From: Chlorella sorokiniana | Lineage: Eukaryota; Chlorophyta; Trebouxiophyceae; Chlorellales; Chlorellaceae | Direction: 5' to 3' | Length of the DNA stretch: 64,000 nucleotides | Assembly (NCBI GenBank): GCA_025917655.1 | Contig: CP084610.1 | Location: 2,108,001 to 2,172,000, forward strand | Part shown: one piece after another, positions 1 to 12,134 of the stretch | Layout of the letters: the number at the start of each line of letters is the position of its first letter | Position numbering within the stretch: position 1 is the stretch's first letter | Program-made: the position numbers and the translations under genes | The notes under the pieces: model-generated | Databases searched by the model: none | The model's input: only the letters and a program-made list of their open reading frames with translations | Told to the model about the DNA's origin: nothing

Positions 1-108
1 AAATGCCGAAGAGCAGGTTAAACAGGCCCGGCTGCTGCTCGCGCAGGTCAGGGCTGAGCTGGCCGCCGACCAGCGTGCAGAGCGAGTAGCCAAGGCCGAT
101 GTACGCGC
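1..108 (-). CDS. Partial membrane transporter exon, formate/nitrite-transporter-like
   Basis: Read on the minus strand, a splice acceptor (pyrimidine stretch then CAG) at about 109-111 opens an exon that runs off the left edge. It encodes a hydrophobic stretch beginning AYIGLGYSLCTLVGGQLSP and continuing through NPGL-like QQPGLFNLLFGI. The pattern of a glycine-rich helix followed by a 'PGL...LLFGxFG' step resembles the second and third helices of formate/nitrite channels of the FNT/NAR1 type, which move small anions across plastid or plasma membranes. Only about 35 residues are visible and the upstream exons could not be located in 109-1006, so the family call is an inference from a short match. 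Other multi-pass transporters remain possible. Confidence 0.35.
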
Positions 109-1006
109 CTGCAGCGCAGCAACGGCGGCGACGACATCTGGCTCCAGTTCATGGATCTTGTAAGGCTGCCCTGTATGCAGTGAGCAAGTCGCAGTGCAAG
201 CCTGCCGGCCGGAGCAACCAGGACAGGCTGGGCATGCGGCAGGCTTCCGCCAGCAAAGGGCGTGGCGGGAGTGGCGGCGTGACCCGGCAAGCGTACCCTG
301 GCCGCCCATCGCGGATTTCCACTGGCTTCCACGCTCACCTGCTAGCACTCCCAGAACCGCAAGCTTGGGCCAGGGATAGTGGTGCTTTTGCTGGGCCGTC
401 AACGTGTTTGCGACATAATTTTCGGCGGGTGCGGCACATGAATTCACATCCTGTGCCTTTGGGACGGCTGCCAGAAAAGGGGTGAACAGGTTTGGGTCGC
501 TCTCGGGCGCGCCGCAGTAGCGGCCGTACAAAGCCGCTGGTAGGCCTTGCAGCGGTTGTTGCCCCTGTTCTGACGACTTGTCGTTGGAGTGCCCCATTGG
601 GCAACGGGGGCGGGGCTGCAGCCTTGTGTGCGTGCGGCGCTGAATGGGGGAGCGAGTGTGAAGCTCACAACGTCCAGGGGGAATGCAAATTGCAGAAGGT
701 ACGGTTCTATGAGCGCGTGGAGACAAATGAGTGCGATCTGGAGCCGCCGACATGGCTGCCTGCTGTCTCTGTCGCAGCGGGCACGCGGCCCTTATTCCAA
801 GGCCACCCGGGCTGCGCCACCCTGGGACACCAGATTCTTCGCCCTCTTCCTGCCCACACAAGCCTCTCTCAACAGCAGCACAACTCTGTATCGGGTATGT
901 GACAGCCTAGCAACATTGCAGCAGGGGCAGCGTGAACGAGTGCAGCTCAACTGCCGGGGGTGGGGGCGCACGGAAGGCGCGCCACCCAGCGCGCCGTACC
1001 GCTCGC
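109..1006. other. Intergenic stretch between the partial transporter and RPN11
   Basis: This stretch must contain upstream intron or exon sequence of the partial minus-strand transporter and the 3' untranslated region of RPN11. I see no exon with recognisable protein similarity. The open frames here have the arginine/alanine/proline composition of GC-rich noise. Confidence 0.4.
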
Positions 1007-4000
1007 TCAGAAGACGACGGTGTCCAGCATGGCGCCCATGCACTGCACGATGTTGGAGCTCATCAGATCCTGCACGCTGTCCCCCAGCCGCTTCTTGGCG
1101 TCCATCCGGCCTGCGGGCGGCAGCGGCGGCAAGGAGGGCGCAGGTGGAAAAACATGCCCCCATGACTCCGCAGCCAGCAGCCGCATGAGTGCAGATTGCC
1201 TGCATGATGAATACCGCTTTGTCGCAAAAAACGCCCCCTACGAAAACCAGGCAGCAGCCGCAAGCCGCGCCGTGCACCCCCGCCCCTCCTCCCACCACCA
1301 GGCAGCGAGCTTTCGAGCGCCGCAACCGCGGGCAGCACCCACCTGCTTTGGCCACCACGCGGCGCTCCAGCGGAATGTTCTCCTCCTCCACCACCGCCTT
1401 GTCGTACTTGCCTGCAGCATGTTGTGCAGGCGCAGCGGATGGCAACCACCGCAGGCTGGCCGCTTGGCAGCCACCAGCGTCGCAGCGGCTGCAATACCAC
1501 CCGTTCCAGAGGGCCCGTGCCGCCGTGGCCCTGCCCGGCTGCAGGGCATGCAGGACTGGCAGCTGATTCGAACTCATCCCAGCCCGCTGTAGCCTTGTTT
1601 CCACTCACTGGAGAGGTCCTTGATCTCTGCCACCACCCGCTCGTTGGCCTTATGGTGGTCCTCAAAGTTGCGCAGCGTCAGGCCCTTGGTCCAAGTGTGC
1701 TTCTGCGGGGGGCCAGGTGGTGGCGGCACGGCAAAGCATGAGCCTCGCAGCTGCCGCAGACACCCTCAGAGGGGGGCTAACGCACATGCACCTAAGACGC
1801 GGCAGGCGTGCAGGCTGGGACAGCCCCCAGTTTGCTGTGTTCCGACAACCCCTGGCCCTCGCTGCCGCCCTGGCCCTGCAAACCACTCCAGCACTTGACC
1901 CCAGCAGCCTCCCCCAGCCAGCATCTTGACAACCGGCCTGCCCACCCCCTCCTGCCGCGCGGCCAGCCCCACCTGCAGGTTCCCCAGCATGCACCAGCCA
2001 GCCCCACCTGCAGGTTCCCCTGCCGCGCGGCCAGCCCCACCTGCAGGTTCCCCAGCATGCGCTCCTCCAGCGGCGTCTTGCGGTAGTTGATGGCGATGGA
2101 GTAGTAGTGGCGGTTGAGGCCGTGGATGAGGGCCTGCCCGGGGGAGGAAAAAGCATGGGAAACGGGAGAGGGTTGGGGAAGAGGGGCGGTAAAGCATCGC
2201 AGTGCATGCGGCGGGTTGCATGGGGGCTGCATCGGTCGAAGCTGAAGCAAAAGAAGGCGACGCCCGCGATCGGCAAGGAACAGCGAAACGCTGCTGCCCC
2301 GCCGCACGCCCCCTGGAGTCCCCCGCACACCTGGATGGAGGGCTTGTTCAGGTGGCCCACGTTGGAGGTGGTCTGCCGTGGCTCCTGCCCCAGCATCATG
2401 GTCTGGGGGCTGCTTGGGGGAGGGGGGCAGAGGGCGCAGGCGAAGGAGCTCAGAACGCGGGACGTAAGGGGCGCGCAGGCGGCGTTGGGGCTGGGCAGCT
2501 GGTGAGGTGGGGCGTCTGCATGCCGCCCAGCCTGCGCGCTTCACGAGCCTTCCATAGCAAGCAGTTCAGTTCTGTCCGAAACTGAGGCAGGCTGTGCTGC
2601 AGCGCAGTACGGCACCCACAGGGCACAGGCCCCAGGCGGTGCGGCAGCGGCGGCAGCGCGGCACCTGATGCAGCGGAAGGCGTCGATCACCACCTTGCCC
2701 TTCACCGACTGGATCGGGTCCACCACCACTGCAGAGGGTAGGCAGGGGGCAGAAAGGGAGGCAGGTGGGCGGGCAGTGGGGAGGAAGAAGCAGGAGGCCA
2801 CGGTGTGTGTGACAAACTGGCAAGAGCTCGGTCGTCAAGCCTGTCCATGCTCCGAAGCTGCTGCGGAGCGAATACGCAGCAGCAAAGGGGTCCTCAACCG
2901 CAGCGTCCCAGCTCCAGCTGCGCCGGCGGCTCCCCAACACTGCCCCCTCGCCCCGCCCACCCCCTCCGCGGCTGCCGCCTGCAGCAGGGCCCCACCTGCA
3001 ACTGCCCGCTGGTTGAGCGCTTCGAACGACTGCTGCGTGTTGACGTCCACGCCCGACAGCCAGCAGCCGAAGCCGGGGTGGCTGTGGTACCAGCCCACCA
3101 CCATCTCCGGCCTGTGTGTGTGTGGGAGGGGAAGGGGGGCGCAGGAGCAAGAGCATGAGGGTGTGTGGGGTGGGAAAAGAAGATGGCTGGCAGCATTTGC
3201 CGCATGGCGAGGGGGTGTCGCCGTCCGCAGGAAGCGATTGACCCGGGGCACCCCAGCAGCATGGTGCCTCCAGGAAGCCCCCTCCCCGACCCAACACCAG
3301 ACGCCTGCTCCAGGATGCTCCTCCGCTTCCCAAGACACACCACCGCACGCCCACCCGACGAACTGCCTCAGCGCGTTCCCTCCCAGCCCACCACACGCCA
3401 GGTCTGGCCCCACCCCGCGCACCTGCCGACTTGCTTGAGCATGTCTAGCATCTTGGTCTGGAAGACGGGGTCCACAGCCTCCACACTGACGCCCGTGCCG
3501 CTCTGGGGCATCGCAAACACGTCCACCACCTGCGGCGGCGGCGTGCACCGAGGGAAACACGAGGCTCAGAGGGGGCTTGCTGCAACCAGCGCATCCTGCC
3601 CGCTGTCTGCTTGAGCCAGAGACAACAGGGGCTGGGGCAGGGGGTGTCCGAAGGAATGGTAAGGCGGATATGGGGGATCGGCAGGCAGGAGGACAGCGAA
3701 ACAGCCCCCGAACAGCAGAGCCCTGCAGGCAGCCGCCGCCGGCCCTCCAGGCCTGGCTTACGCTCCCTTGGCCAGCCCCTGGCACGACATCCAGCAGAGC
3801 CACAACCGCCCTCGCATTGGATGGTTGTACCAAGGCTTGGGCTGGAAGCCGCGCTCGTCAGGCCCCTTTCTTTGTTAAACTGCCTGACGGCACCCCGGTC
3901 ACCCGCCCGCACACCCACCCACCGGGCGCCCGCCCCCGCACCTTGACCGTATACTCGTCCACGAACTCGCCCAGCATGAGGCCCATCACCTCCAGCGGCA

Positions 4001-4148
4001 CCCCCGCCCGCCCATGCTTCAGCATCTTGAGCAGCGCCAGGGAAGAGATGTAGATCTGCTCGCTCGTGTCCTGCTGCGGCGCGTCGCCGCCCGCGCCGCC
4101 ACCCGCCCCCATGCCCCCTGCACCCAGCATCCGCTGTAGCCGGTCCAT
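1007..4148 (-). CDS. RPN11: 26S proteasome regulatory lid subunit RPN11 (JAMM deubiquitinase)
   Basis: RPN11 (PSMD14) is the zinc metalloprotease of the proteasome lid that removes ubiquitin chains from substrates as they enter the core. Nine exons, reading minus: 4148-3942, 3530-3423, 3111-2996, 2728-2665, 2409-2331, 2133-2041, 1702-1609, 1411-1343 and 1110-1007. Joined, they give the full-length protein from [11 protein letters not shown] to [10 protein letters not shown]. The MPN+/JAMM motif is complete: the glutamate in [11 protein letters not shown], then [17 protein letters not shown] with both zinc histidines and the aspartate. All splice phases agree without any frame correction, unlike several neighbours. 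Exon 6 ends in a triplicated sequence, so three candidate donors lie within 100 bases (see the repeat entry). The gene starts 657 bases from the divergently transcribed WD40 gene. Confidence 0.96.
1955..2064. repeat. Three-copy tandem repeat spanning the RPN11 exon 6 donor
   Basis: A unit of about 23 bases containing CCCCACCTGCAGGTTCCCC (plus strand) occurs three times, ending near 2053, 2018 and 1987. On the minus strand each copy reads GGAACCTGCAG|gtgggg, an identical 5' splice site. The copy at 2041 gives the family-consistent junction (NLQ joined to KHTW). Confidence 0.85.
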
Positions 4149-4804
4149 GGCTGCCGCTGCCTGCTCCCGCCAAGTGCTAGCTGTGGTGTGGGGTGGATGA
4201 GCAGCTGGCTGACGGCAGGCTCGTAACAGGCAGAGGCGGGGGTCCGATCAGGCAGAGTTCGTGCTGCGCGGTTCCCGTTGGTAGGCAGTGATCTGCAGCT
4301 ATGCGACTGTGAGGCCTGTTTCAAAGGGCCAGCCTGCCGTGCGGGCGCTGAGATCGATCACGGGAGCCTAGCACGCAGCCTGCAGCCTCCAGACGAGTAT
4401 CTTTCTGAACGGGAACAATGCAAGTATGCGCTGAAGGCGCTCTGAATGGAGGAAGAGTTGCGGCAGCGGTACCTGTACCTCGAGCTGACCTTCACAGCTC
4501 GGGCCACAAAGGGCCTTGGAGCAATGCCTGGACTTGTCAAAGGATCTTTTGAATCATTCTAATGATTGACATTCACCTTGCAGGCCTGTTTTTCTTTTTA
4601 CAGTGGCGGAAGGAGAGCCCGCGGGGCACGCCGGGTGCAGAACGGGCCCTTCTGAATTGATCCGAGTGTTCTCAATCAGTTTCTGCCGCAAGAGCTCGCC
4701 ATTGCCATCTTGCAGCGGGTATACCCTACGCCGCCGCCGCCGTCTTGCACTCTTGCCGACGAGAGCTCGCGGCAGCCCAGCTGCCCCTGATTGGAGCAGC
4801 AGCC
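4149..4804. promoter_or_regulatory. Divergent promoter region between RPN11 and the WD40 gene
   Basis: The 656 bases between two head-to-head start codons must carry both 5' untranslated regions and promoters. No TATA box or other specific element could be assigned. The region 4540-4600 is locally AT-richer than its surroundings. Confidence 0.5.
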
Positions 4805-7800
4805 ATGGTTGAGTACGACATCAACCTGGAGAACCTGGTGAAGATGAAGCGGGTGTTTGAGGAGGCTGATGCGGACGGCAGCGGCGAGCTGGACCCCGTG
4901 AGTTTTACGAGAAGCTGGGGCCCCACCTGGGCGCCGACCTCACCGAAACGCAGGTGGCCCAGCTCTTCATGCGGATCGATGCAGACTGCGGCGGCACCAT
5001 CGATTGGGAGGTGGGCGATTGTTGGGCGGCTGGCAGGCTGTTGCCTCAGCAGGGGCTGGGAGGCAGCGACCCCGCTGCCCGCCGCCATCAAGGCAGCAGC
5101 CCTGTGCAGCCTCGAGCAAGCCAAGTGTCTTTTGCAGACATGCTTTCCTTTGCCCGTGTCCTGCCGCCCATACTGTCCGCAGGAGTTCACCAACTTCTTC
5201 TTCCTCCAGCGGGCGGCCACCAGCACCTCAGAGGGCGGCACCGACTGGCGGCTGCACGCGCAGGTGCGCTGTGTGCGCTGCGCAGCCTGTTCATTCCCGC
5301 AGCGTCCCCCTCAACGAGCACTGACCCATGCCGCACTATGCGAACCATGCCCCTTCCCCCGGTATGGTGCACCCGCGCTACAGGACTTTGGCCGAAAGGA
5401 GGGGGGGGGGGGGGCGGGCCACAAGGAGGCGGTGGAGCGGGTGCACAGCTTCGCCGCTCTGGACCAGTACGTCACCGCGGGCGGGCGGCCAGCTCAGGCG
5501 GGTGGCCGCTGAGGGAGGCGCTCCCTGGGCGACAGCACAGCGGCGGCAGGGCACCTGTTGTCCCCATGCCCGCCGCTGATTGATTGCTGCCTTACAAGAG
5601 CACCAGCTGGCCCATCCATTGTCTGCTCGCTCTGTGCACGAGGGTGCCAGCGTCCGTTTTCTTGCAGGGTATGGAACGCCGCCGACATGGCCCCCATTCA
5701 GTCCATCTGCAACGGCCCCGCCTGGATCTCCGACGTCGCGCTGCTGGAGGGCCCCGCCTCCCGCACCCTGGCGGTGGCGGCGCATGACCGCACGGTGGGT
5801 GATGTATGTGTGTGAAGGGGGGGATCTGAATATCTGCAGAGCGCAGAATGGACTTGCCAGGTTGTTGCAACCCTTGCCGCGTTACAACCGAGTGCTTGCC
5901 GGGGCATGGGCATGTGGCATATGCATGTACATATGAGCTCATCCCTGACAGTCATCGTCCCCGGTGTGCGGCAGATAACCTTTTACGAATCTGTGCGGTC
6001 GGGGTATGACTACGTGGGGCGGCTGACGTGCCCCGGCAGCCTCGGCCCGCCCCTTTGCCTGGGCCAGCTGGAGCGGCAGCCGGGCGGCGGCAGGGCCGCC
6101 CTGCCTGGTATGGGGAGACACAGGCGAGGAGAGAGGGGGATGAGGATGCCTTACCTTGTGCGATTAATCAGTGTGCGGTCGAGTGACTGCGTGCGACGGC
6201 CAGGCAGGCAGCGGCAGAATGCTGCCCGGCGCATGTTGACTATCATGTCTTGGGCAGTAGGAGGGCGACGCTGCCCTCCTGCGTGTTGTGCCCCACCTTC
6301 GACGCGCAGAGGGAGCGGTGATTGCGCTTCTCTGCGACCTGCCGCTGCTGCCGGCGCCGCGCGCGCTGCTGCCCGGCCAGGATTTCGAGGTGCTGCACCG
6401 CGGCCACAAGGATTGGGTTACGCGTGTGGAGCACATCCCAGGTGATGAGCACGATGCAAACATGCGGTATTCATGTTGAGAAGGCATTCGCGCAGCCTGC
6501 CTCAGCGCTGTGGCTGTGGCTGTGGCTGTGCTCCCCCTGCGCAACAGGGCAGTGTGCAGCGGTGCCCTGCAGGGCGGTCTGCGCATGCCGGCGGTCAGCA
6601 AGCAAGGGCGTAGGCTTGCCAGCGCGCTGCTTTCCTTGCTTGGCCGCCGCCGCACCGCGCAGCCTGTCCGCTATGCATATGGGCAGCTTTTCATGACCGC
6701 CGCTGGCCCCCTGCAGAGGTGGGCCTCGTCAGCTCCTCGCTGGACGGCACGCTGTGCCTGCTGGACCTCAGCTGCGCCAGGCTGGCGGCCACCGTGGCTC
6801 TGCACCGCAAAGGCGTGCGCTGCTTCGGCTACAGCCCTGCCTTCTCGCTTGTGGCCAGGTGTGTGTGTGCGTGTGTGCGTGTGTGTGTGTGAGCATCCCA
6901 GGTGAAAGCTGGGCGCAGAGGGGGAGCGGCGGCGCTGGAGGCGCGTGTCGCAGGCAGGCAGGCAGCAGTGCACGGCTGAGGGCAGCAGGGCCAGCAGAGG
7001 TTTGCGACACGGTCTGCTGGCAGCTCTGCTGGCTGCCTGTGAGGGGCGGCAGGTGGCGAGGCGGGCCCGGCTTTTCACCCACAGTGAAGGGCAGCCGAGC
7101 GGTCTCATTCAACTCCTCGGTCTGATATGGCTTCGCCCACTGCACTTTTGCGCCCACCTTCGGTCTCAAGCTCTCCCCACCCCTCGACACACACACACAC
7201 ATACACCACCCCCGCCTGCTTGCCCGCAGCGGCGGCGTTGAGCGCTCGGTGCTGCTGTGGCAGCCCAAGGGCAACGTGAGGCAGGCCGTGGGTGAGCTGC
7301 TGGGCCACCCCGGGGGTGCTGCAGCTGGCGGTGGCGGATGAGCAGAGCCAGGTGCGTGTGTGTGCGTGTGTGTGTGTGTGTGTGTGTGGGGGGGGGAGGC
7401 AGTAGCGCGGCTTGTGCATAGCATGTCAAAGCGGGCCGCAGCCAGTGTGTTAGTCTGGAACAGCGACTCTACATGTTGGAAGCCAGCCCACGTGGCAACA
7501 CGCTGCTGCCTCCTCCCTCCCTGCTTGCGATCTCACGGCTGCCACCAACACGTTTTGCCGCTGCTGCCGCCGCCCCCTGGCGCCAGGTCATCACGCTGAG
7601 CGGCGACCACGTCGTGCGGCTGTGGGACCTTCGCACCCACAAGTGCGTGCAGACCATTTGCGGCGCAGGTGCGGTGCGGGCCTGAGGTGCGGCTGGGGCT
7701 GCGCTTCGCAGCTGCGCCATGTGTGCATGTGAGTGCGTGGGCGGGGCCTCAGCGTGGCCGGGCGCAACGGCAGGCGGCGGCAGATTGGAGGAACCAGCAG

Positions 7801-10800
7801 GGGCGTATCCAGGGCCGGCTGCAGAGTGCTCTGGACGAGATGTACATGGGTGATGGCGGAGTGGCCGTGCGTTGGCGCACCGCGTTGCTTGCTTCACGCG
7901 CCGTCGCCAGCACCCTCCCACAACACAACACGGCATTACAACACATGCGCACACATGCGCTCGCGCAGACTGGCCGCACCCGGGGGACAGCCGCCCCACC
8001 GCCATCTGTCACGACTCGAAGCGGCGGCGCCTGGTCTGGTGCGCCGCGCTGGCCATGCTGCGCTGGTCCGCCGCGCTCCCGAAACCCTGCGCTCCCGATG
8101 CTCTCGCGAGTCACGGGCCTGCTGCTTGGGATTTTAGATTCGCTGCAATCGCTGCCCTGACTTTCGACTTTTCTCGCCCTTAAACGCCCCCAGCGCCAGC
8201 CACCGCCCCGTGGCCTGGGCTCATCGCCCGCTGGAGGTGGAGCGGCTGCACGAGTCGCGTCTGGTGGCCGCGCTGCACAACTCCACCTTCTCCGTGGTGA
8301 GGACATGTATTGTATTGTTTTCAGGATGTGTGTGTGTGTGTGTGTGGGGGGGGATGCGCAATCCGTGTGTGAGCGTGTGCGGCTGGCCATGGCCTGCCGC
8401 TGCGCCGCGTTTTGCCCGGGCGTGGGCTGCCGACCAGCAACCTGCTAGCCACGCGGTCCTTCAAGCACTGCCAAGTGGATGTCTGCCCACGCGAATTTAA
8501 ACTTTCCTGCCCTCACAACTGCACGCCCTAACCTCTCCCGCCGCCCGGCCGCCCTGTCGCCAGGTGGTGAGCGGCGACGAAGGCGGCACCATCTGCCTGT
8601 GGAACCTGCAGGACGGGCGGCGCCAGGGCGGCTTCTCCCTGCACGCCGCCCCCGCCTCCGCCGCAGCAGCAGCCACCCCCGCCCCGCTGCCCGCCAGAAG
8701 AAGCGTGGCAGCGCCGCGCCGCTCCCAGCGCCGCCACAGCAGCAGCGGCTGACCGCGATGGCGTTTGACGCGAGCCAGCGGCGCTTGCTGACGGCCAGCG
8801 ACGGCGGGAGGTTAAAGCGTGGAATTTCAGCAGCGGTGCAGTGCTGCGTCAGTACTTTCACCGCGAGGGTCCCAAAGAGATCACGGCGGTTGCGTTTGTG
8901 CGCCAGGCAGCAGATGCGGAGGCCGAGGCTGGTGGCTCGACACCTCGCGCCGGCGCTGAAGCCTCGAACGTCGGCTGTGGCTCAAGCTTGCACGGGAGCT
9001 TGCCGCTACCAGCCAGGGGCGGACTGATCAACAACAGAGCGAAGAGTTGGTTGAAGAGGGGCCAGAGGCGCAGGGCGACGCATCGTGGGTGGGCTGCTTT
9101 GGCCAGCCCGCGAGCGGCGGCAAGGAGGGCAGCGCGCAGCAGGCACAGCATGGGCAGCATGGCCCCCAAGCCCAGCAGGCACAGCATGCATGCCCCCCAG
9201 CCTGCAGCAGGAGCCCAGCAAGCGCGACAGCCCCGCGGCAGCGGCGAGGCCACCAGCCTCGTGCTGGCCGCGGGGTGGAGCCGCCGGCTGTGCGTGTGGC
9301 GGGAGGGTGAGGCGGCGGCCTGCGGCGGCTGCCAGCGGCTGGAGGGGCACGGAGCCGACGTGCTGAGCCTGGCGCTTCTGGGCAGCGACGTCGCCGCCAC
9401 CGGTGAGCCCCGGCCGCCCTCGCTTGCGCAGACTCGCATGTTTTTTTGGTTGTGTGTGCGGGGAGGGAAGGGCATTTTGGTAGTTGAAATGGATGGGAGG
9501 GCTGCCCAGGCTCGCTGCATGTGGTGGGGGCGGAGGAATGTGGTGAAGCTCAGCTAGAATGGACACCAGCTGGAATGTAGCGATGCCACCGCTTGCCCGT
9601 TTTATGCCTTCCCGCATGCAGGCGACTTTGAGGGCGAGGTGCGGGTGTGGCACCTGCCCAGCGCAGCCTGCCTGGCAACGCTGTCCCTGGGCGGCCCGCC
9701 CGTCGACCGCGCCGTGCGCCAGCTGGGCTGGCTACCGCTGGCGGCGGCCGCCAAGCAGGGTAGGGCGGCGGTGGATGCGCTGCTGGTGGGCAGCAGCGGC
9801 GGGGGAGACCTCGTGTTCTGGCGCGTGTGCTTTCCACCTCGGCAGCAGCGCGGCACATGCAGCCGCTCCAGCTTTGCCCCACCTGAGGCAGAAGGGGCGG
9901 GTGAGAGCGCTGGAGCAGAGGAGGAGCCTGGCGGCAGAGCTCCTCAAGCAACCTGCCAGCTGGCGGCGCGCGTGTCGGCCACCCACCGCCCGCTGGACCA
10001 CGTCACGGCCATGTGCGTTGATACCACACGCCGCCAAGTGTGGACCGGTGACAGCTCGGGCCACGTGGCGGCATGGGACGTGGCCGGGCTGTGCGGCGAG
10101 TCGGCCGGCGCCGGGCACGACAGCCAGACGCCGTCTGGAAGGTCGGCGGCAGATGGCGACAGTGCTGAGGCTGAGCAGCGAGGGCCCTCTGGAGCGAATT
10201 GCTGGCCAACGGAGGTCCCATGCACGAGTGCGCAATCAGTCGGCACTGGCTTGGCAGGGCAGGGTGCTGGGGGCAGAGCCCTCGGCAAGGCTCCCCAGCA
10301 GGCCCCTGCCGCGCCGCCTGGCGCACTGGCGCGCCGCCCAGTCGCCGTTGGTCAGCCTGGCGGTGCTGCCGGCGGCTGCTGGCGGCGGGCCGCCGCTGCT
10401 GCTGGTGGGGGCGCAGGATGCCGCCGTTGGCATCTGGACGCATCAGGCAGGGCGCTGCTGCTTTGAATGCCGGCCCATGCGATCACTGAACAGGGATCAT
10501 GCAGCTTCGGCATTCTGCATGCTTGCAGCAAGACCGCAACCTCGAGGGCTGAGCTGATCGGTCGCTTTCCTCTTTGTGCTGAGCGGCGGCGCGGTTGCCT
10601 GCCGCGCCTGCAGGGCGGCCTGGTGGGCGTGTTTGGGCTGCACGCCTGGCGGCTGGACGACCCCGCCACCTGGCAGGACCCCGGGCAGAGGCGGTACCGC
10701 CGCCACTACCCCCGACAGCGGCAGCAGCGGGCTGACGCCTCGCGAGTGCGCGGCGCGCATGCCGGGCAGCACCTCTCAGCTGCAGCAGGCTCAGGAGACC

Positions 10801-11427
10801 CAGGCCGAGTTCGCTGCTTCCAGTATACTGGCGCCTGCAGCCGCAGGTGCATCAGCCTCCGACACCACTGCCAGTGCTGCTGCCTACAGCTCAGAACGGA
10901 GCCCCAGCCATGGAGCCCCTGTGCCTGGGGGCACCCAAGCCAGCTTCCAAGCCCTCGCAACGCCAGCTGCCGCTGCTGCCCCTGACCCGCAGCATTCGGC
11001 AAAGGCCAGCGGCGACTCTGCAGCCTCGGGCGGGGGTGGCTGTGTGTCCATGGGTTCTGCCGGTGCCCGCCTGGCAGCCCTGCTGGCCGAGGCCGCAGCA
11101 GGCAAGGCCAGCGGCTGGGCCATCCCCGTGCCCCAGCAGCCCCACGCGGCGCTGCAGCTGCAGCGGCTGGAGGAGGTGGGGCGCCGGGTCCCAGGTGCGG
11201 CTGCTTGATGAGCCGTGAAATCACACAACATGGCGACGATTCAATCCGGTCATCATACTTCATTTCGCAAACATCGCAACTGGCTTTGTGCAGGCACCAA
11301 GCAGGGGCAGGGGCGGCCGAGGCTTGGAGCGCCGCCCGCAGCGGCAGCCTGGCGACGCCAGCGCCGGCAGCAGCGCCTCGCAGCCAGGCCTCGCCACCCC
11401 GCCCTGCTGCCTGGGGCGGCCCGCTAA
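4805..11427 (+). CDS. EF-hand and WD40-repeat protein, WDR49/WDR64/WDY family
   Basis: The N-terminus carries two EF-hands: DADGSGELD near residue 25 and DADCGGTIDWEEF further on. About a dozen WD40 blades follow (for example GHKDWVTRVEHIP, LVSSSLDGTLCLLDL, SGDHVVRLWDLRTHKC, SGDEGGTICLWNLQDG, DFEGEVRVWHLPSA, TGDSSGHVAAWDVAG). The last blade runs into LVGVFGLHAWRLDDPATW, a block typical of this family. In animals these proteins are scaffolds, often ciliary or testis-expressed. Main exons: 4805-5010, 5183-5263, 5384-5497, 5668-5794, 5975-6107, 6310-6441, 6717-6858, 7230-7351, 7587-7668, 7969-8038, 8194-8296, about 8565-9402, 9622-10446, 10614-11205 and 11292-11427. The introns after 5497 and 10446 use GC donors. 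One-base frame breaks lie near 4898, 5485, 7311, 8700, 8818, 10150-10290 and 10690, mostly in G/C runs. I read these as sequence errors, but decay cannot be excluded. The stop and the C-terminal 200 residues are the least certain part. Confidence 0.8.
5401..5414 (+). repeat. Poly-G run of 14 inside a coding exon
   Basis: Fourteen consecutive G residues in the WDR49-like gene encode a glycine run just before HKEAVERVHSF. A run this long is prone to length error in sequencing and to slippage in vivo. Confidence 0.9.
6859..6891 (+). repeat. (GT)n microsatellite starting at a 5' splice site
   Basis: The tract begins exactly at the donor GT of the WDR49-like gene's intron after position 6858 (GGCCAG|gtgtgtgtg...) and runs about 33 bases with two GC interruptions. 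Confidence 0.9.
7352..7388 (+). repeat. (GT)n microsatellite starting at a 5' splice site
   Basis: This is the next intron but one to carry a GT-rich tract from its donor onward (AGCCAG|gtgcgtgtgtg...). The tract is about 37 bases and is followed by a G run. Confidence 0.9.
8327..8346 (+). repeat. (GT)n microsatellite within an intron
   Basis: Ten GT units lie 30 bases inside the intron whose donor is at 8297, followed by nine Gs. Confidence 0.85.
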
Positions 11428-12134
11428 TGCAGAATTGAAGCGGTTGATCGTTGTATCAGTGATGGCGGCCTGGAGGAAGACCCACGCTGTGCGTATGGCG
11501 GAGCTGCTTCGCAAACTGAGGGACCGAGCTTTGTTACAGGCTTCGCTACATATGTGGGGGGTTCATCCTCTCAAACAATTGCGAGTCATGAAAGCAGGAT
11601 GCTGATGGGAGAGAACGAGGAGACGTGCAAGCGGGGGAGCGGAAGGAAGAAGGGTGGGCGGCGCGTGTGGGGCGGGGGCAGGCAGAAAGGCGGCACCAGC
11701 GGAGGTGGCGCCATCCCGCTTCAAAGACTTGCATCACTCAAAAACAGCGAGGAGAAGGAAGGGGCAGCGCAGACTGATGGGCGACTGTGCACTGACACGG
11801 GCCTGCCCCTGGTGTGGGGTAGCAGCCGTGCCAGACGCAGCTGAGGGTCCGGAGCAGAGGGAGAAAACTTGTCAGAGTTCAGCGGTGCGGATGGGGAGGT
11901 ACTGGCCCCAAACAATAGCATTCATTGGAAGGAGCATGTGGGCAGGGGGGCCGTTGCGGGCGCGCTGCCGGCGCGGCGGTCGAGCAAGGCGGTGCAGCCA
12001 CAAAGATCTGCCGCCGGCTGCCGGCCCAGCATCGCCAGGAGCAGCTCCGGGGGGGGCCGGGCATGGGCCTGCCGCTGCAGCGACACATAAGCGGCTCCCT
12101 GCCGCCGCCGCGTGCTGCCGCCGCTCGGCTGCGC
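11428..12134. other. Convergent 3' region between the WD40 gene and the thioredoxin gene
   Basis: The two flanking genes converge here, so the stretch holds both 3' untranslated regions. I see no further gene. The open frames lack any family pattern. Confidence 0.5.

Noticed and set aside
4899-4920. A micro-intron beginning GTGAG after ELDP in the WDR49-like gene
   Set aside because: No acceptor lies at a workable distance. EFYEKLG directly continues the EF-hand in another frame, so a missing base explains it better.
10684-10712. A 25-base intron in the WDR49-like gene
   Set aside because: It is too short for a spliceosomal intron. A one-base error or a wrongly guessed C-terminal frame is more likely.
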